A stretch of 64,000 nt of DNA from Anadara kagoshimensis. Lineage: Eukaryota; Mollusca; Bivalvia; Arcoida; Arcidae. The position numbers and the translations under genes are program-made. The stretch's first letter is position 1. The number at the start of each line of letters is the position of its first letter. Positions 35,716 through 47,350 of this stretch are shown here, in pieces. The notes under the pieces were generated by a model. That model had not been told where the DNA came from, did not search any database, and saw only the letters and a program-made list of their open reading frames with translations. The DNA is taken from contig CM037874.1 of the NCBI GenBank assembly GCA_021292105.1, positions 33,096,185 through 33,160,184 of the forward strand. The letters are read 5' to 3'.

Positions 35716-36104
35716 CACTAAGCTAATAGATAATCGACAAATCAACATCTCATCTAGGCCCCTCGTTAGCTCTATCTTGATAGCAGTTTCGACTTCTCTC
35801 TACAGAGAAGAGCCTAGAGCTCTCATCTAGCAGCCAAGCTTCGACTCCCTTTTGTTAGCTCGGTGTTAAACTTTCAGCAGACCTGTACAGTATTCAAAAG
35901 ATTCAATATTTATCTACTTTCTGTAGTCGTCTGTGTTGATTGGGACATAGTGTCAAGTATAGGCAAACAACATTGATCCGTCCGCTTGACCTTTCTTCAG
36001 GAATTACCAAACCAAAACATCGGCAGTGTTAGAATTCGCAGTTAATACACATACAAGTACAACGCATGTGTTTATATCTTGAAATTGGTGTCTACCCCGA
36101 TGTA

Positions 36105-36320
36105 CAGTACAGACCTTTCGAAAGTTTAACACTTAAGCTAACGGATTAGTGCCGAATTGACAGCTCATTTCGACCCCTCAATTGTAGCTTTTTCTCGACA
36201 GCTTCTTTCTAGCTCTAGGTAGCGTTGAGTTAGTAACAATTCATAATTTTTACACTTGGCAACCATGTTTCGACGTTTTTTTGTTTGCCCCGTGTTAAAC
36301 TTTCGACTGGTCTATACTGT
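36105..36320. repeat. MITE family M1 copy
   Basis: CAGTACAGACCTTTCGAAAG at the left, AACTTTCGACTGGTCTATAC at the right; 216 bp. Confidence 0.8.
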
Positions 36321-37029
36321 AGACTAATACAATTGTTTCAATTACACTTATATATCAGCTAGTCCGTAATGGTTATTTCAAATTTTAAGTCAAGAAGCCA
36401 GGTCAATGTTGTTTGCCAATACATATAACATGTTATTCGGTTATATTTTTAATAAATAACTATACTTTTTCAACACTTGAAAAAAATTGGTTTCACAATT
36501 TTAGTCCAAGCACTACTGATGGAGAAATGGGGGTATTCCGAAACGGTCGTCCAGTGCTGTAAAATTAACACTGGTATAATATGTCAATATAATTTAAATA
36601 ATTACAAAAAACAATTGTAAAGTGAAATTATTTTTATTGGTGTACACATTTTAATTTAATTATTGCACAAAAATCACGGCACTACCATAAATGCATTACA
36701 GTAAAATTTTGTTATAATGCCCCTTGAAAACATTGCCACCTCATCCGTGTCCGCGTTATTTTAAAGGACCGAAATCGATTTCTTCTTTGCATTTCTTTTT
36801 TCACCATGTACTTATCACTACAATCCTTTTATAGCGCCAAACTTTGAGTGAACAAAATGTGACAATGAATTAGAATTATACTGTATGCAAATATGTAATT
36901 AAAACGAAATTGCCATATATACATGTGGTCAGCTCTTTGAACGATTATGACATGAAAATTGGATGATTCTTTGCAAATAAATGAAAAATTTGAAATTTGT
37001 ATACAGTTCTTGTAAAAGTTTTTATAAAA

Positions 37030-37487
37030 TTAACAATTGCATGACAGTTTTGCTCTTAAGGAGAGCGTATTTCCTCCCATGCAAACTAAAATACAATCAT
37101 CATCCATTGAATTTAATGCATTTAAAGAGTTAAGTCGGCCGCCTGGCAAAATGCTGTTTGACAAACCATTTCCCAAATTATTCAGAGATCGTGGAAGTAA
37201 GCCATTCATTCGTCCTCCTAATCTTCCAAGTAAATTGTTTGATGACAATCCCAATCGACTTCCAAGATCGCCAAGGTCCATGGAATTTCCAAGGCCGTTA
37301 CCACGGGCTCCAAGTAGAGAATTAATGGAACCTAAGTTGCCCCAACTGTTCTGATTTTGAAGCCTGTTAAGGATGTTGCTGTCAAGCATGTCCTCTATCT
37401 GGGATCTAGTGAGATGGTCTGGTAAGTCTAATCCTGATAATAAATTTCTCATCAGAGATTGTGACGCAACCTGGCTGATCATCACAA
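37030..37487 (-). CDS. Small secreted Leu/Asn/Gly-rich protein with reduced Cys module, exon 2
   Basis: The exon follows the acceptor TTTTTATTTCAG (AG at 37488-37489) and joins in phase 1 to the 10-base coding exon at 38317-38326; the protein is about 155 residues. The signal peptide MVFLVMISQVASQS is short. A mainly Leu/Asn/Ser/Gly/Arg body follows, with LGNLG- and NSLL-type near repeats and no cysteines. The end is DDDCILVC...KLSCNC: C-x3-C-x13-C-x-C, a module like its neighbours but lacking one cysteine. TAA is at 37030-37032. Function unknown; low-complexity secreted proteins with Cys-rich ends are typical of mollusc extracellular matrix. Confidence 0.75.
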
Positions 37488-37542
37488 CTGAAATAAAAAT
37501 ACATAATGTAAGGGCTAGGACACTTGAATCCTTATGTCTACA

Positions 37543-37801
37543 GGTCCCGGTTTCACAATCATTTCTTAGCTAAGATTTTCCTTAACTTAAATTTTTCAAA
37601 ATTACAAATCTTTATAATTTTGATAATTTTCAAGATATTCTGCAATTTTAGGTGTAATTTTTAAGATCTTTTCGAAATAAAAACATTGGCATTTAGTTTT
37701 GACAAAAATATTTATCAGTAGTTACAATTAGGGGTTACCAAAATTTGCTAAATATAAGTTGAGGAAAATCTTAGCTAAGGAATGATTGTGAAACCGGGAC
37801 C
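37543..37801. repeat. MITE family M3, intact copy
   Basis: GGTCCCGGTTTCACAATCAT at the left is the exact reverse complement of the right end; the arms run about 50 bp (AAGATTTTCCTTAACTTAAA). The copy is 259 bp and lies in the intron of the gene at 37030-38326. Other copies: 38453-38711, 17950-18197, 29820-30245 (interrupted) and about 6700-6970. Confidence 0.85.
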
Positions 37802-38316
37802 AGATGTATTTACATACTATGTAAGAAGAATCATTTACATGGTTAAAACATTTGCGATTTTCACGGTTACACTTGAATTGTGAATATATCTTCTCAGCGA
37901 AAATAGCTTATGTCCTTTGGCACACCTTTCCTAAAGTTGCAACCGTGAATATACCTTACCACTAATTAGTTTAGTATGTCAAAACCACGTAAGTTTCCTA
38001 CCGCTAATCTTTCTTCTTATACAGTAATGTATGTTTAACTTCTAACTTTAACTGACAAAAATGAAACTGTGTTTGTTGATTAAATAGAATTAAATGGAAC
38101 AATCAAGGTTGATTTAAACATATTTCAGCCTACCCAAACTATATTGTTGTCACTCATGTCTATCACGCCCACCCCTTAAAACAGTTTTAACGAAGCAAAC
38201 TGTGTACAAATAAATTATTGATGCAAGGGTATTGCAAACCTTTTTTGTCAATAACCAATTAGTCAGGTACTGGTGCTACCAACAATATTAAGAAATTAAT
38301 AAATAAATGGACTTAC

Positions 38317-38326
38317 GGAAAACCAT
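38317..38326 (-). CDS. Exon 1 (10 coding bases) of the Leu/Asn/Gly-rich gene
   Basis: On the minus strand ATG GTT TTC C is followed directly by the donor GTAAGT (38311-38316). An in-frame stop lies three codons upstream, so this ATG is the earliest possible in the exon. The phase fits exon 2. The R1 repeat ends only about 49 bp upstream, leaving almost no unique promoter sequence. Confidence 0.65.
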
Positions 38327-38374
38327 TATTTTCTATAAAACAGTGGTGTGTAAATAAAAAAAACCGTACTTATC

Positions 38375-39277
38375 AATGTCTAAATCACAATCCCAAAGCA
38401 AAGCAAAATCTTTCAAACTGACAAATAAGTTCCCGCAACGGAAGTAAGACCTGTCCCCGGTTTCACAATCATTCCTTAGCTAAGATTTTCCTTAACTTAA
38501 ATCTTACACAATTTTAAATCTTTATTATTTTGTTAATTTTTAAGATATTCAGGAACTTAAGGTGTCAACATTAAGATAATTGCTAGAATTAAGTATTTGC
38601 ATTTAGTTTTGGGAAAAATACTCATCAGCGGTTTTAAAAAGAGATTACCAAAATTTAGTTAAGTTAAGTTAAGGAAAATCTTAGCTAAGGAATGATTGTG
38701 AAACCGGGTCCTGGTGCTCCGGAAGGGTAAGCGCCTCTTGCTAAGCTATATACATCCACCATGTGTGTAATTGAAATTGGAAATGAAAGGAACGTGGAAT
38801 TACAGGACATCAAATATTAGATACAGAGACATCATATGTATCAACAATATTGTGATGAAGGCCACAAAACTATGTGAGGGCCCTGATAAACCTAGGGTTG
38901 TAATATCCCGTGTCAAACATTTATTTGTAAGCAGCATGCTTCGTTCTATAAAGTTCTCGTATTGGGAACACGATCTACCACATAGCGTATTGGTTATGAA
39001 AGAAATACACCATATGCAGGCTTATCAAGGCCCTCAAAAATATTATGACCCTCGTCACAATAATGCTGTTAAGTATGATATCTCTGTTCACATACTATCT
39101 TTGGTTTACTAGTATTTGAGGTCCAATAGTTCTATTTTCCTTTTATTCTTTATTTCTTTTTTATTTTTATTTGTAGCCAGCTAAATAGGAAGTGTTTACC
39201 CTTCGCAGTACGCGGCCTTTTTTTCCTGGTGGAAGTTTACGTGTTTAACTTAATTTGCCACTTATTATTTGGACATG
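38375..39277. repeat. R1 foldback element interrupted by an M3 MITE
   Basis: The left arm starts AATGTCTAAATCACAATCCC and continues after the M3 copy (38453-38711, flanked by CCTG on both sides) at CTGGTGCTCCGGAAGGG. The right arm ends at GGACATG. The long open frame at 38771-39112 is made of the two arms and is not a gene. Confidence 0.75.
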
Positions 39278-39518
39278 TCTTTTTTATAACAAACAGACTT
39301 GCCAGATGGTAAGTTACCAATAGAAGGTGGGGTTTCAATAGAAAATCTACAAAAGTGGCAAAATGGAGGTAACTTCATGCAATTGACAGGAAATAAGATC
39401 CTTGCTAAGTTTAAAGATAAAATTTTACAAAACGAGATTTACAAAAAACTAAAATAAAATGCACAAATTATAATCCTCGTAATTTTTATTATAAGAAATA
39501 ACGTTTGCACTTTTCAAT

Positions 39519-39655
39519 TTGTAGCTAACTTAACAGGAGGCGCTTATCCTTCCGGAGCACCTGGCCTCACTCCCCTGGTGGAAGTTCATTTGTCTAACTT
39601 AACTTGTCAGTTCCAAAGTTTTTACATTGCTGCTGGATTGTGATTCGGACATGGA
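39519..39655 (+). repeat. R1 foldback family, single arm
   Basis: Contains CTTAACAGGAGGCGCTTATC and CTTCCGGAGCACCTGGCCTC, then TTGTGATTCGGACATGG. Confidence 0.7.
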
Positions 39656-39809
39656 TTAGCATGTTCGGTTTTGATTATTTAAAATAATAGCATAACTTGA
39701 TAACAGGTAAAGCTCGCTGTTCAAATATATAAACAATGACAGGTTTTGATTAGAATCGTTACTGAAATTTTATCTTAAAAAAAAATTCCACAACAGTACA
39801 TGTCGAATA

Positions 39810-40205
39810 TCAATCCAAATACAAACCAAAGTAAAATCTTTGAAAACTAGCAAATTTGGTTAAATGCGCTAACTTATACCCCAGGGAAGCGAGGCCTGGT
39901 GCTCTGGATGAGTTAATACTTCCTAGCTACACCTACCGCGTGTAAAATCCAAATTGAAAATCATCAGAACATAAACCTATGGGGCATCAAACATATCGCG
40001 GATAAATGTGGATACAGATACATTAAAAATCTTGTTTCACATTTTTGGCTCAAGCACTACCGCTGAGAAATTGTATTCCGAAACGAACGTCTAAAGGTAT
40101 ACAATTAGCACTGGTATAAAATGTTATTGCCAAAAATTTTGTTATGACGGCCATAAAACTTTTCGAGGGCCTTGATATGCCTAGATTTGCAATATCCCCG
40201 AGTCA
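39810..40205 (-). repeat. R1 left arm with an inserted dispersed repeat
   Basis: R1 left-arm blocks (CCTGGTGCTCTGGATGAG, TTGTTATGACGGCCATAAAA, GCCTAGATTTGCAATATCC) are separated by a segment with CTCAAGCACTACCGCTGAG. That segment recurs near 36505, 42645, 50338, 58555 and 58880. Confidence 0.6.
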
Positions 40206-40209
40206 ACAA

Positions 40210-41500
40210 AATATTTAAAAGAAGTTACATTTCGAACTACTTTGGATACTTTAAAAATCATTTTGTGTCAACGTCCATGGTCACACTATGTGTGTATGAA
40301 AATTCTAATTGTTCTTTTTTGTTTATTTTTATGTTGTGTTTTCGGTTGAAGTTGCTAGCTAAAGCTACAATTATTAATAACTATTTCATTAAAACGATTA
40401 AAGTCTTACCTAATAATGGGATTAAGTGTAAATATTCCATTGTTATATTCTTCTTATCTTCGTGTGCTTTCTAGTTTCAGGTTTGTTGTGATCTGAAGAA
40501 AAACTTCAAGTTTACATATATTTATACAAAAAAGTTAAATATCAAGAGAATGGGGCACGCCAAATTAAGTTCCCCCTTTCTAAATCACGCAAAAGCATTG
40601 TCGTAATACGCATTCACCTGTAGGAAATTAACACCTGTATAGCGGAAGTAGTTTGCTCGCAAACAGAAGTAATTAACAAAAAGAAAGTCCATTGGTCAAT
40701 ATATTTTTTTCCGGATGATATTATTAAGTATGACTTGTCTGCGTGTTAAAACTTAAACGTATTTTAAGAACAAAAGCACCATTCGTGATTTAATTAATGT
40801 TTTAAGTTGCGTATAATTATGTTGGTAATGTTCTTTTGGTGATCGGATTGTGTCCCTTGTACTTCCTGTTTATTTGTGATATGCAATAACACTTTAAAAA
40901 CTCATTATTTTTTAGAAATAATTAAAAAAGAAGTAATAATACCGTTACAGGTAGTGTTGAATAAGACCACATGATTGGGTAATACAATATTAATTATTTA
41001 ATTAATAAATTAGCTAATCTGAAATGTCATTTTATTTCTACTTTGTTCTGATCTGTATTTTACAGGAAATTCGAGTCTTTCAAATATGAACTTTAGGTAT
41101 CGTGTTATGTTTTAAGCTGTATTACTATCATCTATAGCTTTCACAGGTGTTATTTCTAACAACTTCTTACATTTTCTTAAGGAAATATAATTTATGTGAT
41201 ATCCAAATTTTATGTTGAACATACATATGCCGGGTTTTTGTTTGGTCACCGGCTTTACTTTCCCGATGGGAGTTTATGCACTTAGCTTAATTTGACATTT
41301 TAAAAACATTACTTCGCTTTTGGGATTTTGATTTAAACACGGACAGGTGCGTTAGTTTGGAGTTTGTTCTTAAGGTTTAAAAATATATATGACGGTTTTT
41401 TGGCTTAATACAAGTACTTTAACCAAATCACTGGGTATCATTTTGCCATTATATCAAAACCTTGTCCACCCCATGTGTCTTAAATAATAAAAAATAGTAT
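40210..41500. other. Nothing recognised except a weak R1 arm
   Basis: A degraded R1 arm lies at about 41225-41350. The open frame at 40172-40474 runs through repeat sequence and lacks any protein motif. Confidence 0.35.
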
Positions 41501-41502
41501 TC

Positions 41503-42256
41503 CATGTCTAAATCAAAATCTCAAATAAAAGTAAAAACTTTGAAGCTGGCAAATCAGATTAAACATGTAAACTTCAAACCAGGTGCTCTGGAAGGTAAGC
41601 ACCTCGTGTTTAGCTAGCTACACCCGCCACATGTGCAATCAAAATTAAAAGTGAAAGCAACATGGAACTATGGGACGTCAAATATATCCAGGGCAATACT
41701 GGACACAGAAACATCATACTTATAAACAATGCTATGATGACGTCCATAAAAATTTTTGAGGGTCCCGATAAGCATATTCTTGCAATATCCGTGGTCAACA
41801 TTACGCTAAAAGCTTGCTTCGTTGTTTAAATTATACGTAGTGGGAACAAGCTATTCCACGTCGACCATCAGATGTTTTTGATATTGTTTTCTTGCTTCTT
41901 TGTTCGTTGTTTTAGATTGCATTGACTTTAGATCAGATTTTTTCAGTTATCAAATATTTTTGCAAGTCTAGGCTTATCAGGACCACCCAAAAATTTATGA
42001 TCGTCATCACAGTATTGTTGGTAAGTTTGATATCTTTGTGTCCAGGATTCCCCTGGATATATTTGACGTTCCATAGTGATATATTCTTTTTACTCAATTT
42101 TGATTACACACTTGGCGAGAATAGCTAGCTAAAAAGGATATGTTCACCCTTCCGGAGCATCCAGCCTCACTTTTCAGGTATAATTTCACCCGTTTAACCT
42201 CACTTGTCAGTTTAAAAGTGGTTTTTATTTTACTTCTGGGTTGTGATTCAGACATG
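41503..42256. repeat. R1 foldback element, reference full copy
   Basis: The 754-bp element has inverted arms of about 330 bp: CATGTCTAAATCAAAATCTC at the left, GATTGTGATTCAGACATG-like at the right. Each arm contains in order a TTTGAA / CTGGCAAAT block, CTCTGGAAGGTAAGCACC, TAGCTAGCTACACCCGCC, GACGTCAAATATATCCAGGG and ACATCATACTTAT...AACAATGCTATGATGACG. Further whole or partial copies: 22397, 22960, 29927, 30462, 32700, 35325, 38375, 39519, 39810, 41225, 44737, 46044, 52474-52982 (three), 55128, 57480, 57715 and 59160. No coding capacity. Confidence 0.8.
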
Positions 42257-42924
42257 GATTTGTGTGTCTATTTTTTAATTATCTTACTATTCAGAAAACA
42301 TTTTAAGACTTATAATACCAGATAAACTGAAATGCTACGAGGCATCTAGTAACTAGCATGAAGGACACTTTGTGTCGTATTTGGGACTATCATGAGTGAA
42401 CAGATGGGTATGTCAAATCAGATAGCTTTTCATGATTAAAGAATGTAACTATTTCTATTTTCATTATACATTTTGTTCTATTTCTCATGACATACTTTAA
42501 CATAATTATAAAATTGTATGATTCATGAATATACGTCAACGTGTGCCAATGAAGTAATAAAAATTAAAAAAGGTTTGTGTTCATTTCTGGTTCTGCTGTA
42601 TTAATTCAAAAACTCATATAAGAAATCGGGCTTCAGAATTTTGATCCAAGCACTACTGATGAGGAATTGTTTTTAAAAACAACCGTCTAGTAATGTAAAA
42701 CTAACATTTACATAATATGTCATTTGTACATTTTCCTGCATTTTGGAATCCGGAATATCGCAATTTCAGTGTGTTAGTTAAATATAAACAGTTTGGAATT
42801 GTCACTGTAAAACAAAATATAAAATGACAAGAAAAAAATAAGTGATGGGCTCTTTAATTTTCTACCTGTCGAGACACGAGGAATCGGTTTTAAGGTATAT
42901 TTTTTAAATTACTTTCATTTATAA

Positions 42925-43345
42925 TTGCCGAATGCTTGGCGAAAAAAACCCAACCGTCATCGCCTATATCCAAGTCTTGGTCAGACCCTGGTCGGTGTTT
43001 GAACCCACAATCTCTAACATACATCATAATAATGAGTTGGGTTGGGTTGAGTAATGGTATAACGTCCCAGTCAAGAATATTTCATTTATATCGAGACGTC
43101 GTCAGCTATATTGGCGAAGATGCTGACATTTTGCCTTTGCGTTGCACTGATGGCATTATCAGCAAGGGTACTTTATCGTGCCACACCTACCATGACAAGG
43201 GACCTCGTTTATTTTAAGTTCCCATCCGAAAGCATCATTTCGTAATGCCGAATGATTGAAAAAAAGAACCGTCTTTGACTATTTCCAAGTCTCGGTCTGA
43301 CCCCGGGCAGGATTTGAACCCATGACGTCTCGCATACATCACAAT
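42925..43345 (-). repeat. tRNA-derived SINE, one full and one partial copy in tandem
   Basis: On the minus strand 43345-43040 reads through a B-box-like GGGTTCAAATCC, a body block ACGAGGTCCCTTGTCATGGT and the tail GTTATACCATTACTC. A second head (about 43020-42925) follows with GTGGGTTCAAACACC. Confidence 0.7.
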
Positions 43346-43739
43346 CATGAGGTAGATTTTATTCACCTTTGACTTCTAATCCAGGTGTTAAATGATTAAG
43401 GAATAAAAATAAATAAATTGTGTTTACAAATAAATTTTATATGTATATTTATATATGATTGTGTTAACAAACTATATAGCAGGTGTAAAGGTTAATGTAC
43501 ATAACACAAGGTCCTGACTGTTTATGGTCGCTTTGATTAATTAGTTTCAAAGAGAGGAGTGTTATAATTTCTAAGCCATTTTTAATTTATACATATAGTT
43601 GTATTTTGCTTTGGTTTTTGTTTGTTTGCTTACGTGCGTAAATAACTAATTTGCCGGTTTCAAAGTTTTTACTTTCCTTAGAGAATTTCTTTAGACATGA
43701 AATTTCAATAACCATTTCGTTAAACTAAGGGAGTCTTGA

Positions 43740-43788
43740 ACGACAAGGGCCAGAGTTAATTGATGGTGTTTAAAGTCCCAGTCAAGAC

Positions 43789-43822
<34 letters not shown>

Positions 43823-44110
43823 TTGTTGTTGTTGTTGATGATTTTTTAAAATTTTATTATTATTATTATTATTTATTATTATTATTTACAGAGAACGTGA
43901 CTTTAACATTACCAAATTTCTCTAACATCTTAATTTTTAACTAGTGTATGCTATTCTATATTAATCTATTAGACTCGTTTGTCAGTTCGCTTACCGAAGG
44001 TAGGTGGTTTCCTTCGAACACTAGAGTTTCCTCTAGCATCGATATCTTTGGACTAACCGGTCCGCCCCGATATAAGTGAAAACATCTTGACTGGTGCGTT
44101 TAACACCATT
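43740..44110. repeat. SINE fragments around a poly-T / (TTG)n / (TTA)n tract
   Basis: A SINE tail (GATGGTGTTTAAAGTCCCAG) runs into about 30 T, then TTG and TTA repeats. A second tail block follows at 43970-44110 (TCGCTTACCGAAGGTAGG). Confidence 0.6.
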
Positions 44111-44224
44111 AATATTTTACTTATTGGAGTCGTGTGCATTCGTAAATCCGAGTTTTCGACATGCTTTTGTATCACTATTTGCTTTACAGTAATGTCCATT
44201 ACGCGTTAATTTTATAAACTTAAA

Positions 44225-44530
44225 GAGCTGAGATGAGTAATGGTGTTTAACGTCCCAGTCAAAATATTTTACTTATATTGACACATCACAAGCTATAGAC
44301 CAAGTTACAGAAATGTGTCTGTGTGTTGCGCTGGTGGCATTATAAAGCAGGTTGTTTTATCTGTCATGCCTACCATGACACGGGACCTCGTTTATTTCAA
44401 GTTCTCATCCGAAAGAACCCTGACTTGCATTTCCACTGCCCATTTTCTGGTCTTGGGTCAGACCCATTCGGGGCTCGAATACGCGACATCCAACCGAGCA
44501 AGCTCTCTACCTAATGAGCTACCGCAGTGG
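44225..44530 (-). repeat. tRNA-derived SINE (minus strand)
   Basis: The minus strand opens with a head reading GGTAGCTCATTAGGTAGAGA and a B box derived from TTCGAGCCCCG, then the ACGAGGTCCCGTGTCATGG body block and the GACGTTAAACACCATTACTC tail. Overlapping plus-strand open frames here are SINE shadow frames. Confidence 0.75.
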
Positions 44531-44736
44531 TGAAATAGATAAAGACAAAAACCTGGCATGTTTATAAAAATGTATTCATAGCTATAAAACTTAACTCTTG
44601 AATTAAATTAATACACGTGTATGTAATTTTAACCGAAAAACACCTTGAATAACATTCCATATTTCGATATGGGCAAATGATATAAACAGCCGAACAAGAC
44701 GATACAAGTAATGTCAAACACTGATCATAACATTAC

Positions 44737-44973
44737 TATCAAGGCCCTCAAAAAGTTTTATGGCAGTCATCACAGTATTGTTAATAAGTTTGATGTCTCT
44801 GTGTCCAGAATTCCCCTGGATATATTTGACGTCCCATAGTTCCATGTTCTTTTCAAACAATTTTGATTACACACGTGGCGAGTGTAGCTAGCTAAACAAG
44901 AGGTTTACGTGTCTAACCTAACTTGTAATTCACAAAGTTTATCTTTGCTTCTGGATTTTGATTCGGACATGGA
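44737..44973 (+). repeat. R1 foldback family, right arm
   Basis: Contains ATCAAGGCCCTCAAAAAG, GTCATCACAGTATTGTTAAT, CCCCTGGATATATTTGACGT, TAGCTAGCTAAACAAGAGGT and GATTCGGACATGG. Confidence 0.75.
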
Positions 44974-45733
44974 TTAGTATGTTTGTTTTTTATTCAAACC
45001 TGGACTGGGGGAAACGTTTAATAGTACTACGGTAGAGCGTTTAACAATCCTACTTATTAAAATCAGTTATTAAATTACACAACTTCAAAAATTGAATATA
45101 AGTTTATTTGTATTACTCAGCTTGCCACGCCTAGGCAACGGGAAATTTATGCCGAGGAAGCGTTAGGGATATGCCACAAAATGAAAATCAAACATGTTAA
45201 AATCACATTCAAAATACAAATTAAAACTTTGAAAATGGCAAATTTTAACAGTATTTGGACTCCATAGGCTTCAAATCGGGGTGTAACTTTACACGGCCAA
45301 TTACTACGCGCATAGGCGCTTAATCAGAAAATCCCTATTTGAAGACATCGGACAAGACATTCGGTGATATAGTTCAAATACTTTTGCAGGCCTCCATATA
45401 CGTCGCAGAGAAATTTATTTAAAGGCGTGAAAATGGCTCTAAAAAGGAAAAAGTCATGCTTGTTGAAACACAGCCAGAATTTGCCGGTATTTATGTCGCT
45501 GTGTGTTTTTATCACTTCCTTCGCATATCTTGCTAATACGTTTAAAACCACGTTAGTGTTCATAAAATAAGATTATTTTCCTTAAATGCAGGTGCGTGCT
45601 TTAGTCTTCGTGCGTTTTACATCCATTAAGTACAACATTTTTACAACAACATTCCAGGTGCCTCTCGACACGATTTGCACATGATTCACTTTATATTAGT
45701 CAAACTTAAGTAATTTGAAAAATAAATGAGTGA

Positions 45734-45741
45734 TATAAAAG
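45734..45741 (+). promoter_or_regulatory. TATA box of the Thr-rich secreted gene
   Basis: TATAAAAG lies 83 bases before the ATG at 45824. This would place transcription start near 45765 with a leader of about 60 bases. No other core element was identified. Confidence 0.5.
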
Positions 45742-45823
45742 AAGAATAAGGAATATTTCGACATATACATAGTTACATGTTATCTTGCCACAAAGTTTTT
45801 GTATCCATTGACGTTATTTTAAA

Positions 45824-45854
45824 ATGAAGAACTTAGTAATTCCATTTTTCTTCG
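45824..45854 (+). CDS. Exon 1 (signal-peptide start) of the Thr-rich secreted gene
   Basis: ATG opens MKNLVIPFFF plus one base, followed directly by the donor GTAAGT at 45855-45860. Phase 1 joins to the exon starting at 48582 and completes the signal peptide MKNLVIPFFFALIEA. Confidence 0.8.
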
Positions 45855-46043
45855 GTAAGTTTTTATACAATTACATTATGTCAAAATTTTAAATGTTTCA
45901 TATACTGTATGTTTGAAAATAAATTATTTGGTGATGTTGTGGTACTGAGTTAAGGTAGTTAAAAACATTATTTATTCATCAGTAAATACAAATAATACAA
46001 TACAAAACAAATTGTAAACTGGATTCATGAACAAGCGCAAGTC

Positions 46044-46545
46044 TTGGGTTTTATCGAGGCCCTAAATTTATGTCCGCTATCACCGTATTATTGATAAGTG
46101 CAATATCTTCGTGTCCAAAGTTACCCTGGATATATGTAACGTCTCATAGTTCCATGTGCCTATCATTATCGGATTTCAGTATGGCGCGTGGCGGGTGGGT
46201 TGGCTGGGCGGTGCCTGTCCTTCCAGATTCTCCTTATAAACCATGTCTTTACTGCTTCCAGATGGCGTTCAGCATCCTTTGTCATCATGTTGCGGTTTTT
46301 TACTTCTCTTATGTGATATTCTATTTATTGTAAATTGATGTTGCAGTTTTCAATGTTTTTCTAAAAAGTAAATTGGTTTTTTATTCATTGTTTTTGACGG
46401 CTATAGCTATCTAGACAATATGTACTTATCCTACTTGAGCACACGGTCTCACTTTCTGATGTAAGTTCACAATTCTATTTTAAAGTGGAAGTTTTCAAAG
46501 TTTTCACGTTGCTTTTGAGATTCTGAATTGAACATGGACCGGTTG
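46044..46545 (+). repeat. R1 foldback family, degraded copies in the intron
   Basis: ATCGAGGCCCTAAATTTATG, ACCGTATTATTGATAAGTGC and CTGGATATATGTAACGTC follow R1 order. A second weak arm runs to about 46545 (GAACATGGACC). Confidence 0.55.
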
Positions 46546-47350
46546 CTTGTTTTAATGATATTTATAATGTTATGTTTGATACACATATATCCATTTCAAT
46601 ACATGGATTGTCCTCTAAACATGCAATATTATATATCTTTGGATATACATACAACAAGCGAGCAAAAAAGCATGTAGCTCAGTTTTTATTGGGACGGGCT
46701 CAAGGTCCAAGAATCATCAGTTTGAATCCTGACGATGGCAAGTTGTATTGCTGCAGATTTACCCGATGTCAGGATAATGAATTGGTGAGGCAGCAACCTC
46801 TGTAACTGCTGTCTCGTTGCCTTAAAATCTTAAAAGTCGCCCCAAGTGTGTACACTAGAACAAAGCAGACATACGCATAGTAAACACTGTCGCTAATGGA
46901 TACACTGGGTGGGGGTAGTCTAGTGTAATCTGGTTGATACATGGACAGGAGTGCAAAGATTAAAAATGCGCCCATACAACCCTTATGCTCACTAAAGGCG
47001 TCTAATACAATTGAGTAAAGTAAAGGTGAATATACAGGTCCGTCCAGAAAGTTTTGAGCACCCCATAAACTACACTGGGAACAACACATATGTTCCAAAA
47101 TATAAATAAATATTTTTTTCTATGTCAAATGATACCAAGAAACACCTTTTTACAGTAGGAAAAGGACGTTATACGGAAAAAATACTCGTTAAATAAATAC
47201 ACTCTCCAAAAATCCAATTTTACAAAATTTCTAAATAGGCTAGTATTTTTTAATAAAGAATATATTGTAACTGATAAAAATGCATGTTTACCATTAAAAG
47301 TGCTTGATAATCACATGAAATTAAGTACTATGACCCTTTTCAGTGTTTTC

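Noticed and set aside
38771-39112. 113-codon frame on the plus strand
   Set aside because: It consists of the two arms of an R1 foldback element and reads the same DNA blocks twice in opposite sense.
46769-47098. 109-codon minus-strand frame starting MEHMCCSQC
   Set aside because: It lies in duplicated repeat sequence near a transposon-like end (GTCCGTCCAGAAAGTTTTGA) and the matching frame at 50.4 kb diverges after a few residues.
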